Positions 1-61,604 of a stretch of DNA of 64,000 nt are shown piece after piece. The stretch lies in assembly GCF_033807715.1 (NCBI RefSeq), contig NC_084587.1, positions 16,536,017 to 16,600,016 on the forward strand, written 5' to 3'. The DNA comes from Cololabis saira (taxonomy: Eukaryota; Chordata; Actinopteri; Beloniformes; Belonidae). Position numbers and translations under genes: made by a program. Within the stretch, counting starts at the first letter, position 1. Every line of letters starts with the position of its first letter. The notes under the pieces were generated by a model. The model was not told the origin of the DNA, ran no database searches, and worked only from the letters and a program-made list of their open reading frames with translations.

Positions 1-1629
1 TTACATTACGTGATCCTGGATTGAGAAAAGAATCCCAGGATACCTCAATATACTGATGCATGTCCACTTGATGTCAGTGTTGCACATTGGAGCAAACAAA
101 CTTCACTACGTGTTTTTTTTTTTGTGCGTGTGACATTTATAGTCCTTCACACTAATCTTTGCAGCAGTTAACACCTGTGAAGTATTTTCAGATAAGTTAT
201 AAATCCAAATTGCTTCTACATTTAAAAGTTTTCATACAGCAGGATCAAGTTCCCAATATTCACCTGCCAAAGATTAAGTTGATGGACTTAAACACATCTT
301 AGCATTATGCCAGATATGTCAGCTGACACGAAATTATATTCCAGACCTGCATTAAAAAAGGCTTCATGCTGCAGTATAAAAAGATTCCTTGCAGGTTAAA
401 TCGGTTCAAAACTTTATGGCCTATCCGTGACCTTGGACAATGTCAGTGACAGAACATATATTTCCCATTCCAATTATTTCTTTTAAAGCCTTTGATGGCT
501 TTGATGCCCTTAATTCACAGATGAAATCTGTTTTGTTGCTGTGGAACTGTGATTTTAGGCCTTGTAGGGCCTATGCAGATTTCCACTATAACATCCCCAC
601 TTCAAAGAAATGCTTCTGCTGTTTCCAATTTTTGATGATAATGAAAGTTCATAATACATTATATTAAAAAAAAAAACAGCAACAATAAAGTGATCCTACT
701 GTGCTGTGATGGACTCGTGACCTCTCAATGATAGTTAGCTGTAGCTCGACAGCAGCCCTGAGTAGAGGAAAACGGTTAGGCTATCAATTCCATCTTCCCT
801 GAACGACCGTTTCTCATTTTGGCCGGAAACAGAAGCTGTGGAATCATTGAAAAAAAAATTGGAAACATGATCTTATAACGTGTAGCGGTTGCTGCATTAC
901 ACTTTACTCATCAAAAGTCCAGACTGCATTTTCTGTGCTTCAACAAAGAGAGAAGTGCAACGAAGGGTAGAAATGTGCGGCTCCGGGCAATCCCCTGAGA
1001 TGAGCGTGGGAAAATGTTTGACCCAGCCTTGTTATGTGAAACTGTTAAAAGTGCACTCAGAAGAAGTCAGAGGTCAGAACTTGAGAATGATTGGGGGTTA
1101 ACAGTTGCTAGCAACTGTTAGCAACATCTAATGCTAGCTACTGTTAGAAATACTGTTTTGTAACAACGCCACATGTGGTATTTTCCAGATTTATAACAGC
1201 CCAGAAACACATCCACTGATATAAAGTGAACAGCATGTGTATATCTGACTGAATGAGGACAAAATTAAGTGAACTGAACTCTTATCGGCATGTCACTTAG
1301 CTGTGTTGAGCGCTTTCTTGATGTGAGTAGCAGCCATGTTGAGTTCTGAAGTCATGAAAGTGAGGCATCCCCAACAATCAAAGTTGAAATTCTGACTCCA
1401 GGTACAAAGAGAACTCACTACAATCACTTCATCATAGGTAAGTCAGTTTAAGTAATCAGTTCTGATGTTAACAGGCACCAAATGTGTAATAGTCATAGTA
1501 CACAGATGACGCTTCATTGAAAGGTGAATAAAACATACCAGTTAATTGTGTACAAGATGGGGTGAGACCTGCAGTATTGGGTGGTTTGGAGACCATGGAA
1601 CTGAGATAAAGACAGGAGGCACAGTTGGA
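1..1629. other. Downstream flank, no gene recognised
   Basis: AT-rich unique sequence beyond the 3' end of pcdh7. The short open frames have no recognisable domain. The only structure I note is a perfect palindrome at 1099-1120. Confidence 0.6.
1099..1120. promoter_or_regulatory. 22-bp perfect palindrome resembling an RFX X-box
   Basis: The core AACAGTTGCTAGCAACTGTT is its own reverse complement and extends one more T/A pair. Its centre GTTGCTAGCAAC differs by one base from the X-box form GTNRCC-RGYAAC bound by RFX factors. Function is inferred from the motif only. Confidence 0.3.
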
Positions 1630-1965
1630 AGTAGCAGGGGTTGTAATGTTGATGTTCTTTTTGGGAGTAACGAGGATGGATAGGATCAGGAATGAATACA
1701 CATCAAAGGGATAGCACGTCAGATGTTTTGGAGAGACAGTCAAGAGAGACCAGACTGAGACGGTTCGGACATGGACAGAGGAGGGATAGTGAATCTATCG
1801 GTAGAAGGGTGATGCGGTCTGAACCGCCAGGAGGGAAGCCTAGAGGAAGACCAAAGAGGAGATTTATGGATGTGGTGAAAGAGAACATGAAGTTAGTTGG
1901 TGTAAGAAAAGAGGATGCAGTGTATTGGGTTAGATGGAGGCAGAGATTCTGTGGCGACTCCTAAA
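1630..1965 (+). mobile_element. 5'-truncated non-LTR retrotransposon remnant (RTE-like 3' end)
   Basis: The plus strand encodes the C-terminal end typical of a widespread fish LINE pol: LRRFGHGQRRDSESIGRR, then EPPGGKPRGRPKRRFMDVVKENMK, and VRWRQRFCGDS just before the stop. The DNA around it (GTGGCGACTCC then AAAGG) matches the usual 3' end of such elements. Only the last part of the ORF remains, as expected from 5' truncation. Assignment to the RTE clade is from memory of the motif and could be wrong; LINE origin is secure. Confidence 0.75.
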
Positions 1966-2240
1966 GGAATAAAGACGTATTAAATTAATGAGGCACCTTG
2001 AGATGTGCTAATTGGTGTTAAACGTAATGATCATAAATTAGCTTACTTTAACCTCCCACTGGAGAGAAAAAACAAAACAACAAAGAAAAAGCGTTTTTGA
2101 AAAAGAAAAGGCGACAAGTGTCCAGACGACATTACCTGAAGATTCAATGAGGTAAATATACTGAAAGTCAGGATATGAAACTTCTGGCCACTTGGTGGGA
2201 TTGTTCCTCCACTATTTGGTGGTACACTGAATGGCTGTTT

Positions 2241-2428
2241 TCCATCCATCCATCTGGCCGTGCATTTGTCTGTTGGTCGGTCCATCCATCCATCCATCCC
2301 TCCATCCATCCTACCATCTTCTATACTCACTTATTCCTATTCAGGGTCACAGGAACCTGCTGGAGCCTATCCAAGCTTTCGAAAGGCAGGGGAATCCCCT
2401 GGACGGGTCGCCAGTCCATAACAGGGCT
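2241..2428 (-). mobile_element. 3' end of a SINE/LINE with (CCAT)n tail, minus orientation
   Basis: Reversed, the sequence reads GCCCTGTTATGGACTGG, then CAGGGGATT, GATAGGCTCCAGCAGG, TGTGACCCTGAATAGG and a (GGAT)n tail. This is the same 3' module as the SINE at 37243-37598. The 5' part is missing. Confidence 0.65.
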
Positions 2429-2589
2429 TCTTCCTTATATGTAAATATAATAATATTCTATATGCTGATGACTGTATACAACACCATAAATGCTGATGGC
2501 AGTTGCTAATCAACAATACTGTGTCACTGTTTCCCTACAAAGAAACACTTTTCCCCCATTTGACTAATCTCAAAAGTTTTTTATACTGA

Positions 2590-2603
2590 CCCCCCCCCCC
2601 CCC
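2590..2603. repeat. Poly-C run
   Basis: An uninterrupted run of about 14 C on the plus strand; length is likely polymorphic. Confidence 0.9.
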
Positions 2604-4699
2604 AGGGACCCATATGTGTTGCTTATAGAAGGAGATATAGAAAATGGATGAATTGTTGTACATCATTTGCTGCATGCATCCTTATAGAGTTGTTTAAAGC
2701 AACATTTCTTGACATAAATATTGCAACTGTTATTAATGGTTAAACTTAATATTGCTGCAAATGATGAGCTTTAAACCAGGCAGGAGTGTTTGAAGGTTTT
2801 AATGCCAAAGTCAAACTTATACATGATTCATCTTCATACCAAACTATTCGTTGAGAGCTCCTCTTCTTCCTCATGATAGCAAATGCAATTAGTTCATTAT
2901 GTAATTACAGTAGGGGAGAAGCAAAAAAAAACAACAAAAAACTGAGCCAGTCCCTTAAGAATCAAAAGCAAAGAAGAGGAAAATGAAAATAATATATCTT
3001 TTTTTTTACATCATTTTTTTTTTAAGTGCAAATTTGAACCTTAATAAGCATGCCATTGTCTGTTCTTGTTTCCAGTTGCCTGTTCTACACTGTAGTTTTA
3101 TCTGTACATGGTGAGGATAACAGCACAAGGGGTGTGGCAGGTACATGATGTCCACTGAAGAGTCCACCTTTAAAATCCTCTTCATTACTGGGTGATATAG
3201 ATCTCATTTTCGAGGACACACTCCCAACACTTTTCCCCACTGTCTGTCTCCCCTCTTTGTTTTGCAGAAGACAGAAACATATTCATGTTTAAACGTGCAG
3301 TATAAAAAAAAGACACACCCACACAGATTCATATACAACAAGATCCCTTAAATCCAGATTCGAGGGGTTTCAAAGGTGCCGTTGTGGAACTGCCATAAAA
3401 CAGCAGTTTGAGGAAATCCGTGCCACCACGAAGAGGCAGGACTGCATCATGAGTCTCTCCAGAACTGGTGTCTCCATGGGTTCTTCACGCTCTTTTAGTG
3501 ATTGAGGCAAATGTCTGCCAACTGTTTCTCCTGGAGAATTAGCAAATGCCTTTTAGTCTCTCAGCTTGTGTACAAATTCGGGATATTATGACTGTGTTCA
3601 GCAACCGTTTTTTTTTTTTCTTCTTTCTTTTTTTTAACATGAAGTCTCCATAAACGGAAAAAAAATCCAAGCTCTGACTTTTGACACATCCTCTGCACAG
3701 TCCACCAAAAAACAGAGCTCAGTAAACAGCCATGTTTGGGTATTCAGGGTTGGGGGGCGGGGGCGGGGGGGATGAACGCTGGGGAATAAATACATCAGTG
3801 GGCTCAAAGCTTAAGAGTGCTCACAGAGTAGTAAAGCTTAAATTATATACAGGTTTACAAAGTGTAATCACACATATAGAGCATCTCCCATCCTAATTAC
3901 CCTATTAAAAGGTAAGGAGGTGTCATGATTACAACTTTTTTTTCACTTACAAATTAAGTTATCTGTCAATCAAGCAGCAACAGTGTGAGTAGGTTAAACG
4001 TCGTTGCACACCTGAGTTAAGTGCTGCTCTTTTTTTCCTTTGCTTCCTTAACAAGGATGTCTCTCTTATCTCGCCTGATCCAAAACAACCAGAAATATTA
4101 AGAGACGCCCTTACTGGAAGTTTCCAGCAGCGTCGCACTGGTCTATCCAGACGTTAATGAGATCAGCTCAGATCAAGAGAGGAGAAGAGAAGAGAAAGGA
4201 AACTCATTAAGACCACAGGGACGACCTAACCCTATTATCCCTATCACACCACTGCGCCACACACACTGATGATGGGAATTAAGATGCGTTGGCCTCGATC
4301 CACATCCACTCTTCGGCCCCAATGCAGCAGAGTGTGTCGGAAGTTGGGCAGAAGCTGATGGGAAGCGTGGATTCCAAGGAGTCTGTTACCCGCGCAGCTC
4401 GGCACAGAGGTACGGGTGCGTTTGGGCCGGCGTTCAGCAGTCAGGAAATCTGCACTCCCGCTGCCATGTGTTTGCTTTTCGTCACAGACTCCTGCACGCT
4501 TTCCCGCCAAACTCCAGGGTCGAGGAAGCCGAGATGAAGAGCGTCATGCCCTGTCTGCCGTGATAATCTCCATTTCCCCTTAAGCCCAAACATTCCGTAC
4601 AAATGTATCCAAACTGTCCAGAGTTTAAAAAAAAAAAGAGAGAAAACAAGTTTGCATCATCTTCCTATCATGCATTCTCTTTTTTTCTTTCTTTTTTTT
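2604..4699. other. Intergenic or extended 3' UTR, nothing recognised
   Basis: Unique sequence with several oligo-T runs (3000-3020, 3608-3636, 4681-4700) and a G-rich run near 3750-3770. It may include a longer form of the pcdh7 3' UTR, but I see no clear polyadenylation signal on the minus strand here. Confidence 0.5.
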
Positions 4700-6113
4700 C
4701 GTACACAAAATGATGGGGATTTTTGTTTTTATTGACTTTTACTTACAGTATGCAGAGTATCTTCCCCATTTCAGCATTTTTCTATCGTTACTTACAGACG
4801 GTACTGAAATTCCCTTTAATGTAGCCTCGCGCATCACTCAGGAATGAGTCATTATTTAAATATGTTTCATGTTTAAATACTGTCTGGAAAGGAGCAGGCA
4901 AATGCTACAGCTAGTTTGATGAGGCCTTGGGTAAAAACAAACAAAAAGAAAGAATGAAAAAGTATGATTCAAAGCGCATACACACACATGAACCTGACTT
5001 TTCTTACATCATAACATGTGTTTACGCTTCAGTTTTTATGTTTTCTGTTAGTATGTTGTCGTGTATCCATGTGTGAATGCAGGTTATTACATACTTTATG
5101 TCACATGGCCACGAAATCATGTCATAAAACTGCGGCACAGCGCAAGTTTGCATTCTGTTAATGCACAGTTGGAGTTGGAGGTTTGCATGCTTGTGTATAA
5201 GTGTTGGCATGCTCGCGCGTGTATACATGTCTGATTACGTGTGTGAGAGGGCGTCTATCATACACGGGCACTGTTCGGATACGGCGGATGCATAATGAAT
5301 CGCTCCTTCATCAAATACACACATATATACAAAGTACATACAGACTGGGCGTAAAGGGAAAATTATAAACGTACATCGTCACACACGGCAGAATACGGCG
5401 TCACTGGCGATACTCCACGACAACCGTGTATTCGGAATAGTTAAAATTGATCACTGTAAAAACAAAAGAAGTTCTTTGCTGCTGTTTGCGCTGATTGAAG
5501 TTTTTAAAGAACATTCTTAGTATTCAGTTTAAGACATAAGAGTCGGGTTAATATTTCCCACCTGTGTTATGATACAGTTGATGAACCATTAGCAAGTTCT
5601 GCTGGCTGGGATTGAATCCATCTGATCTGTTTTGACAGGAGGAAACCTCAGTGTTTTTTTTTTTCTCCAGCAGATGGTTCATCAGTTTGGTCCAAATCTG
5701 TCCTCCCGCAGCATCAATTTTTAGATGCGTTAAGAGTATCGTGACTTCACAAGTCTTAATCTCTCTCCTCGTCACACACATCTGTGATCAAAAGGTCAGG
5801 CATGCATCGGATTCGATAAAAAAAGAAGTCTCAGACTGTACGTAGGTAGCTTTCAGTAGTCGTTACAAAAAGATTCTCAAGTCAGTGCTCTGCGCAGAGG
5901 TGATCACTGACTTGCTTAAGTTTAGGGGCCTATAATTAGAGTCAGAATCCAAAAAGTTACACTTTGATGAAGGCTTTTGGAAAGCATCCCTTTTTTTTTC
6001 ACATCTTCACTGGATAAAAAGGCGCACCACACTGACGACCTGTCGGCACAGTTTCCAACCTCTTTTTTCAAAAAAGGGAGGAGTGTGGTGTGGAGCGCTC
6101 CGCGATCGAGCCG
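4700..6113 (-). other. Probable 3' UTR of the long pcdh7 mRNA
   Basis: This non-coding stretch follows the TGA at 6116-6114 on the minus strand. A canonical AATAAA lies at 4733-4728, about 1.4 kb from the stop, followed by a TTTTGTGTA stretch that could serve as the GU-rich downstream element. No transposon is recognised inside it. The true 3' end may be further downstream (towards 3000), so this limit is an inference. Confidence 0.5.
4728..4733 (-). terminator. Candidate polyadenylation signal AATAAA
   Basis: It reads AATAAA on the minus strand (TTTATT on the plus strand), about 1.4 kb beyond the long-isoform stop, with T/G-rich sequence within 30 bases downstream. Such hexamers occur by chance, so the call rests on position. 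Confidence 0.4.
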
Positions 6114-54959
<48,846 letters not shown>

Positions 54960-56100
54960 GGCTCCGTCTCCCTCTCACCGCTCTCCTCACACCTCTGCCT
55001 GCTTCCCCGGCTATGGATTACTCTTTATTGGCGTCTTGTGGTCTGCTGTACCTCGCAGCGTGGGTGTTTGATTTATCCTTCCTTTGCCTTCCTCTCTCTA
55101 TCGCTCTCTGCGGACTGCCGCCTGAGGTCCGGGGAAAAGCTGCACTCTTCACTTCAGCAGTGCGGGATCCTTTATTTTATTCTTCTCCTATACTCTGCGG
55201 TGAGCTTTCAACTTCAATAACAAATCACATTGCAGTCTTTCTTGGTAGAACAAGTCGCAAAGATGTAAAAAAAAAAATCCATCCTGCTGCAGGAAAAGGA
55301 ACCTAATTCAGCAGTCTTTCATTAATCCACTTTTTTCCCCCCTCACTCATTGCTTCTATCCCGCTGTCACACCGAGACGCTTGTCGGCTCATAATGCCAT
55401 TTGTAAGTTCTTAAAAAAAAAATTCCAGTCACATTTGGGACAGCGGGCTTTCTGGACGTTTTTCACTTAGAAACTGCAATGCAGCACCACTACACAAAAG
55501 AAAGCAGAGTAGGGAAAAAAGAAGAAGCACTGCTTAGTTCACTTCATGTCAGGTGAAAATTAGCTGAAATATCCACAAAACAGAATTTGAAACAAATCTG
55601 TTGGGAGAGAGAGGGATGCGCCTGCTGGATGTTTCCTTACCTTCGCGTCCAGCTGCGCTCGTCGCTTTTTCCCGCAGTGGAGCAACGTGCCAAGCAGCCA
55701 GATTCCTTCACGCAAGTTCTGATCAGACCAGAGTGCTTCGCAAAGCGACTTTTGGGCGATATTTATGAGTGGAAATACAACAAATAAAACAACCCCCTCT
55801 TTGGTGGGCTTAAACTGGATATCCCAAGCTCAGTTTGGAGTAATCCATGTGCAGTCCACGCTCGGGATATTGCTGCTGGACCCGAGTGGAGATGCGCCTT
55901 TCTTTCCAAGAGTCCCGCATTCTCTCTCACTCCAGCAAATGCGCCTCCCTCTCATCCTCCTCCTCCTCCTCCTCCTCCTCTGGCTTTTTTCTCTCTCTCT
56001 TTCTCTCTCTCTCCCCCCTCTCACCTGCACTGCTCGGGACTGCTGCTGCCTCCGGTCTCCAGCGATGCTGCAGTCTCTCTGTGTCTCTCTTCCTCTCCCT
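54960..56100 (-). other. 5' UTR and leader region of pcdh7
   Basis: The sequence upstream of the ATG has an in-frame stop at 54977-54975. It is purine-rich on the mRNA strand, with a GGA repeat at about 55955-55980. A possible leader intron lies at 55640-55287. No protein-coding content is recognised; the transcription start is not located. Confidence 0.5.
55287..55640 (-). other. Candidate 5' UTR intron
   Basis: On the minus strand CGAAG/GTAAGGAAAC at 55641/55640 is a strong donor match, and TTCCTTTTCCTGCAG/CAGG at 55287/55286 a strong acceptor match. Both precede the ATG. Either may be fortuitous. Confidence 0.3.
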
Positions 56101-57320
56101 CTCCTTTGCTACTGCAACATTTTTTTTCCCCCGGCCACGTAACTAGATCGCTGAGCTGTAACAGGAGAGGCAGCAGAGGCGGTGTTGGGTCGCCGTTACA
56201 TGCGTATATGTCGGTTATACCGGGGGTAGACCGACCCCCCCACCCCCCCCTCCCGTCAATACAGAAGATTAAATGGCTTTGCTGTCCCAGCAGCGACAGG
56301 TCCTGGTGGAAGAAATATCCTTATTCACATATTATATATTCATACCAAATACAAGGAGGTTCAAAAGCCCGATCCTGCTCTAATAGTCCACTTGCGCTCA
56401 GCCATGTTTTCTGCTGTTACAGCGTTTTTCTGCAAAAGTGGACAAAAGTGGATGGCTCTGTTCACTCTCCAAAGAGATACTCACTGAAGCAATAAAATAT
56501 CACGGAAATGTCCTTTAGTATTTGTGGCCCAGGTTGCTGGTGATAGAAAAATATCAATAGCCTGTTGATGAACAAATAAATACAGTAAAGGGACCCAAAA
56601 GTGAGTTTATAGTAATTATTTGCTCCATTATATGAAATAAACGTGATTTATGTCTTTCACATTCAAACATGATGGTGCTTTTCCTGGAAGAGCGGTGTAC
56701 TAGGATGTCCCTCAGCAGAGCAACCCGCACGTCGAGGAGCGCAATGCAGCATCGGCTCTGCTGTTGTTAAACAGCCGCGTTTCCTCGCTGACGCGCTGTT
56801 AAAACCGCCTCTGTATATCTCTTCTTTTTTTTTTTTTTTTTGAGCTGCTCAAGCCGTTTTAGGAACTGCCAACCGGGCGACTAAGCAGGGAGTTCCCCCT
56901 CCTGACATAATGGTATTGACGGAGGGCGCTGCGTGCGCTCAGCCATTAGTGAACAGTTTATGGCTGGCGGAGAGTAAACAAGGACTGACAAACTGCAGAA
57001 GGAGCCCACTTTTTTTTTCTCTGCTTCTCTTCCGCTCGCTCTCTTTTCAGTTTCTTTTCATCTCCCCCTACTCTGTCTCAATCACTCCGTTTCTCGGCTT
57101 CACTGAGAAGAACGTGCTTTGAGTGTTTCCGTGCCAAAGTAGGCACTTAACACGTCTGAAGCAGCGGCGCGCGCGGCTGCTCCGAGCGCGCACGCGCCCT
57201 CTGTGGTCGGACCCCCGTGTGCTTTTCCTTTCGCTCCAAATAAACCGCGGAATTCGACCTGAGGTCTGTCTGTGAGTGCTTAGACAAGAGAAAAGAGAAA
57301 AGTTGGACAATGGCCGCCGC
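56100..57320 (-). promoter_or_regulatory. Probable pcdh7 promoter region with CpG-rich part
   Basis: The region upstream of the leader includes CpG-dense segments (about 56700-56800 and 57150-57250, for example GGCGCGCGCGGC). No convincing TATA box at an obvious position is seen, as expected for a CpG-type promoter. Placement is inferred from the first coding exon. Confidence 0.4.
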
Positions 57321-57603
57321 AGAGAAACGTGCGCTCGAAAGGGAAAAAAAAAACAATTTATTTATCCAATTACTTCCAATAATACAAGTCATTCAGTTTC
57401 CGTATACCAATGAAGCCATAACAGCGTGACCCTACCACTCATGTTGTTGCAATACAATGTTCTGCAACGTGACATCCCTATCCACCTCCGCAGCAGCTCA
57501 GCAGGGGGGTTCTCAACAATTTGTTCTCTAGAAAAGTTCCTAAAGAACACAACAAAGAGTCTGAGATGTTAATTTGGTCTTCAAACTCCCCGGATACCAG
57601 TCT

Positions 57604-58294
57604 GAGGCCCCGTTTACACGGAGCAAAAACGGAGGCGTTTTCATGCGTTTTGGCTGTTCGTTTACACGAAAATGCAGCTCAAAGCCCCCAAAAACGATCA
57701 TTTCTGAAAACTCCGGCCAAAGTGGAGATTTTCAAAAACTCCGTTTTCACGTTTGCGTCTAAACAGAGGAAAACGGAGGAAAACGGAGATTTAAGCTTCA
57801 GAACGTCACATTATGCACAAGAAACTCACCAGCGTCATGTGTGCGACCTGTGTTTACAATTAGTTTGGCCACCGTCAATATTTTCTTGTATTTTACCTGT
57901 TTTATATTCTAAAGTCACACTTAAAAGTAACTCCACTTCTCTGTCACTCCAAACGAAAGATTCGTTCCGTCTTGGAAGTAAAGCCTGAATTATGGTCCCG
58001 CGTTAAATCGACGCAGAGCCTACGGCGTAGGGTACGCGGCGATGCGCGCCGTACGGTGTGCGTCGCCGCGTACCCTACGCCGTATGGCTCTGCGTTGGTG
58101 TAACGCTGAACCATAAATCAGCATTAACTGGAAGTTACACGTGTCATTTGTTGATGTTTTTCCAGGATTCTGATTGGCTGGAATGACGTTAACAGGGTTT
58201 TCATGCGGGTCCGTGTAAACGAGGATATTTTTGAAAACGTAGAGGGGAAAATATCAGTTTTTGTAAATACCCGGCTACGTGTAAACGTGGCCTT
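57604..58294. mobile_element. DNA transposon remnant with GTTTACACG inverted ends (691 bp)
   Basis: The left end GAGGCCCCGTTTACACG and the reversed right end AAGGCCACGTTTACACG match at 15 of 17 positions. AAAACGGAGG and GTTTACACGAAAA modules repeat inside, as in common fish elements of this type. No target duplication is evident. It contains a second element at 57982-58124. The 155-codon open frame across the left half is not a gene. Confidence 0.65.
57982..58124. mobile_element. Palindromic MITE nested in the 57604-58294 element
   Basis: A 143-bp fold-back: the left half (CGACGCAGAGCC, ACGGCGTAGGGTACGCGGCG) pairs with the right half over about 70 bp with few mismatches. TAA flanks both ends (57979-57981 and 58125-58127), a 3-bp TWA-type duplication seen with PIF/Harbinger elements. 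It is much richer in CpG than its host element. Confidence 0.75.
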
Positions 58295-60640
58295 AACGGA
58301 ACTAATGGCCTCTGTGGGAGGCATTTACAATCCCCAGAGACCCCGCCCCACCACCTAAGGGCCCAGGAGAACTATAGCATTAACTTACCAGACACTCCAG
58401 GACACCCTTACATGTCTTTGTCCTACCCTTGACAGCTCTTTTGCATTCTAACCGTGCACACTCACAAGAGCTCTGGCGATCCTTGACAGTGAGTGTTTCT
58501 GACATGCCTCAACAAAAAACAACCAATCAACATTTCTTCCTTATTACTACCCAAATAAGCTGGGTGCTTTGAAACGACTACATCCATGCACAATCTCAGT
58601 CACGCTCTGTAGCAGCAGTCTGTTTGCATCTACATGTGAAAAGTTTAGCTTTGCTCAAGTTTTGTAAAGAGGAAGCAGCAGCTGTGAAGCCAGGTCACCT
58701 TCTTTCTCTTTGAAAATAAAGACTAAAACTCATAACTTTATGCAGGGCATGATTTAAATGCTTCTTTTTCGACAATGCACCCCCTCCTGCCCCCACTAAT
58801 TAACACAATAGCTCACTTCTGTCATGTTTTGCTCAAGTATTCTAATAGTTCTGAGAACTGCCCAGGTAAATATGGGGTGACAGTTTAGACATTGAGCGTC
58901 CTTCATGTTAAGGGAGCATGAAGATCTTAATTTGGGCAACATATAGACCGAGTTCTGCCTCAATACTTGTCACAGTGTTTGGGCAAATTCTGGGAAATCA
59001 TTTGCACTCCCATTCAATATCATCCAGTCTGGGAAACCATCAGCTTTAAACTGTGCTTCGGGGAGCAACATCCAATGGGTTTCAGGTGCAGCCAGCCGAT
59101 ATCTAAATAATGAATAACGAATCTCTGGGCCAAGACTTACTGTTCTCTGTTTAGGTCACAAATAGCCTATAATGCTGGATGTAAACCAATGGCTTCGGGT
59201 TTATGTTCAAGCCAGTATTCTTCATTTTTCACTGTCTTGTTTTTTTACTTTCACACAATATTTACCTTAATATTGTCCCTGCAGAGTCAACACATGTATG
59301 TGCATCCCCTATCTCGGTCTGTTTTTTAAATGCAATTATAATGCAATTTATTAGACTTCATGATTAAAATAAACTGAACTTTAAACACTTCATGCTTTAG
59401 TCAGACATCTGTTCCCTTTAACATTTTCTGCACATTCACAAACATAGTGCATTTGTATTTTGGAATTATTTTTAGGAACCAAGACCGACTAAAGCAACAG
59501 ACAAAGAACATATTTTGTTGTATCATAAAAGCGTAAAAATATCACCCAAAAGACGTTTCTAGTCTGTACCAAAGCTCAAGCATAAATATGGGGGGGTTCA
59601 TTTAGGTCAACAGCTTTTCATGTGCTTCAGCTCTGCTGCCTGGGTCAGGACATTTCATTTTTACTTCAATTGATTTAGGGTATTTAAGACAGATTTGACC
59701 TAATAAAAAATCATCTAGTAAAAATCTGTTGGCCTGAGCATACTGTTATATCCAAGCCATTAAGATATAATTGAGCATGAATCCTCTTTCATCAGCAAAT
59801 GAACTGCAGCTTCAATTTGCATATTGAATTAAAAGTGAACTGTGGAGTGATTGTGTGTGCCTGCGTGCACGCCGTGCTCGTGAGAGCTCTTGTTAAAGAC
59901 AGGATGTTCTTTGGAGAAACGCAGCCTGCGCTGACATCCCGTTTAGCCTAAAGGCCTAATCTACTGTTTATGCCACCACGAAAGCGGACCACAGTTTCAC
60001 ATGTGGGACATAGAGGGGTAACTGCCGAGAAAAGAAAAACAGAATCATTACGAATTCATTTGATTATATTGGGCAGCAAATGCCAAACAAAACCAGTCCT
60101 GCAGTCAAACAGATGAATAGGCTTGTGAGAGGAAAAACAACAGACTAAATGTTTATTACATATTTAATTCAGATTTCAGGGAGCATTCTCTTAATTTCCG
60201 CGCTATCCAGAAATAACCAAAAAGCCCCTGTTTAACCACAAGCAGTCTTCACAACATCTCCTGTAATGCAATGCTCCACCACCTCTTTTTTGAATGCCCC
60301 AACTTTTACAAGCAAATTGAAGCCTAAATGAGCAATGCTAATTGCTTATTGATTGCTGCTTGTTTTGGTGGAGGCAGAGATACATTTCTGTGCTTCGATT
60401 CTGGAGGCTGTAGTAGCACAGCACTAATTGCAGTGCATTGTGACACACGTGAATGTCTGAGCAATGCTTCCAAGCATTGCAAATAGCAAATAATAGGAAA
60501 AGGCCTCGATGATATAAGCCTGTCAGTGTGACCTCAGAGGTTTCAAAGCCCCTTTAATAGTCTTGTGCTGACTCACCTGAATCATTTCAAAGAAAGCCTA
60601 CAAGACATTCTGCAGTCCACCTCCTACGCAGTGTGGTTGC
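58295..60640. other. Upstream flank, nothing recognised
   Basis: AT-rich unique sequence without a supported exon, repeat or RNA gene. Confidence 0.6.
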
Positions 60641-60720
60641 CACAAACCCAGGAGTGTCTGGATCAACTCAGCCTGCTGATGGACTTCAGTTCAGCATTCA
60701 TTTATTTGATCCATGGACTG
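60641..60720 (+). mobile_element. Possible LINE reverse-transcriptase fragment
   Basis: The plus strand reads DQLSLLMDFSSAF, close to the LFIDFSSAFNTI motif of fish LINE reverse transcriptases, but the match is lost after a few codons. Short and decayed. Confidence 0.35.
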
Positions 60721-61451
60721 AATCTGACTAAAAAAATATTCCCAGAATACTCCCGCTGTCTCCACTATTCACAAGATCAGCAGCTTTCTGATAGTTAAGG
60801 GGAGAAAAGGAGGCAGAGGCAGACCATTCCCTTACCCTTGGGTTGTATGCTCTTTCCACAAATCTTTACAACTCGTAAGAATCCTTTAAATCATCTTTAT
60901 TTTTTGCTTGTAACTCATTTGCTTTTAGTTCCAACGTTAAAGGAAGCTCAATTAAAAGGCAGGTTGAGCGACTTTGACAATCCAAACAGCCAGCAGGTGT
61001 TTTGGCGACCAGGCTACTACCAGACATTGAGGTGTGGAGCTTAGTGACCTTTGGATTCCTGTGAACCACATTGCAAACCAAAGCAGAAGCTGGGGGATAC
61101 CCTTTTGAACAATGGTCAGGTGGATATCAAATAAAGAAAGGGTTCTACACAGAACAGTCTGTCTGGCGTGGATACACCATTAAGATGAAGTTCCTGCTTC
61201 CTGGATTGGCAGTGGATGTCGTCACCCCCCCTACCCCCCCCCAAAAAAAAAAAAAAAAAAAATCACTGGGTTTGTATGTGTATATTTATGTATGTGTATG
61301 CATACAGTATGTATGCGTGTATATATATGTATATATATTAAATATAGTAATAATGCACATATATATACCTTTGGTTTCTACCTTCATGGGTATCAAAAAA
61401 AAAAAAAAGATGAAGTTCTACTTTCATCATCTTATTTACACTCACACACGG

Positions 61452-61604
<153 letters not shown>

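Noticed and set aside
57521..57988. A 155-codon plus-strand open frame
   Set aside because: It lies mostly in a transposon remnant, has no domain and no splice context.
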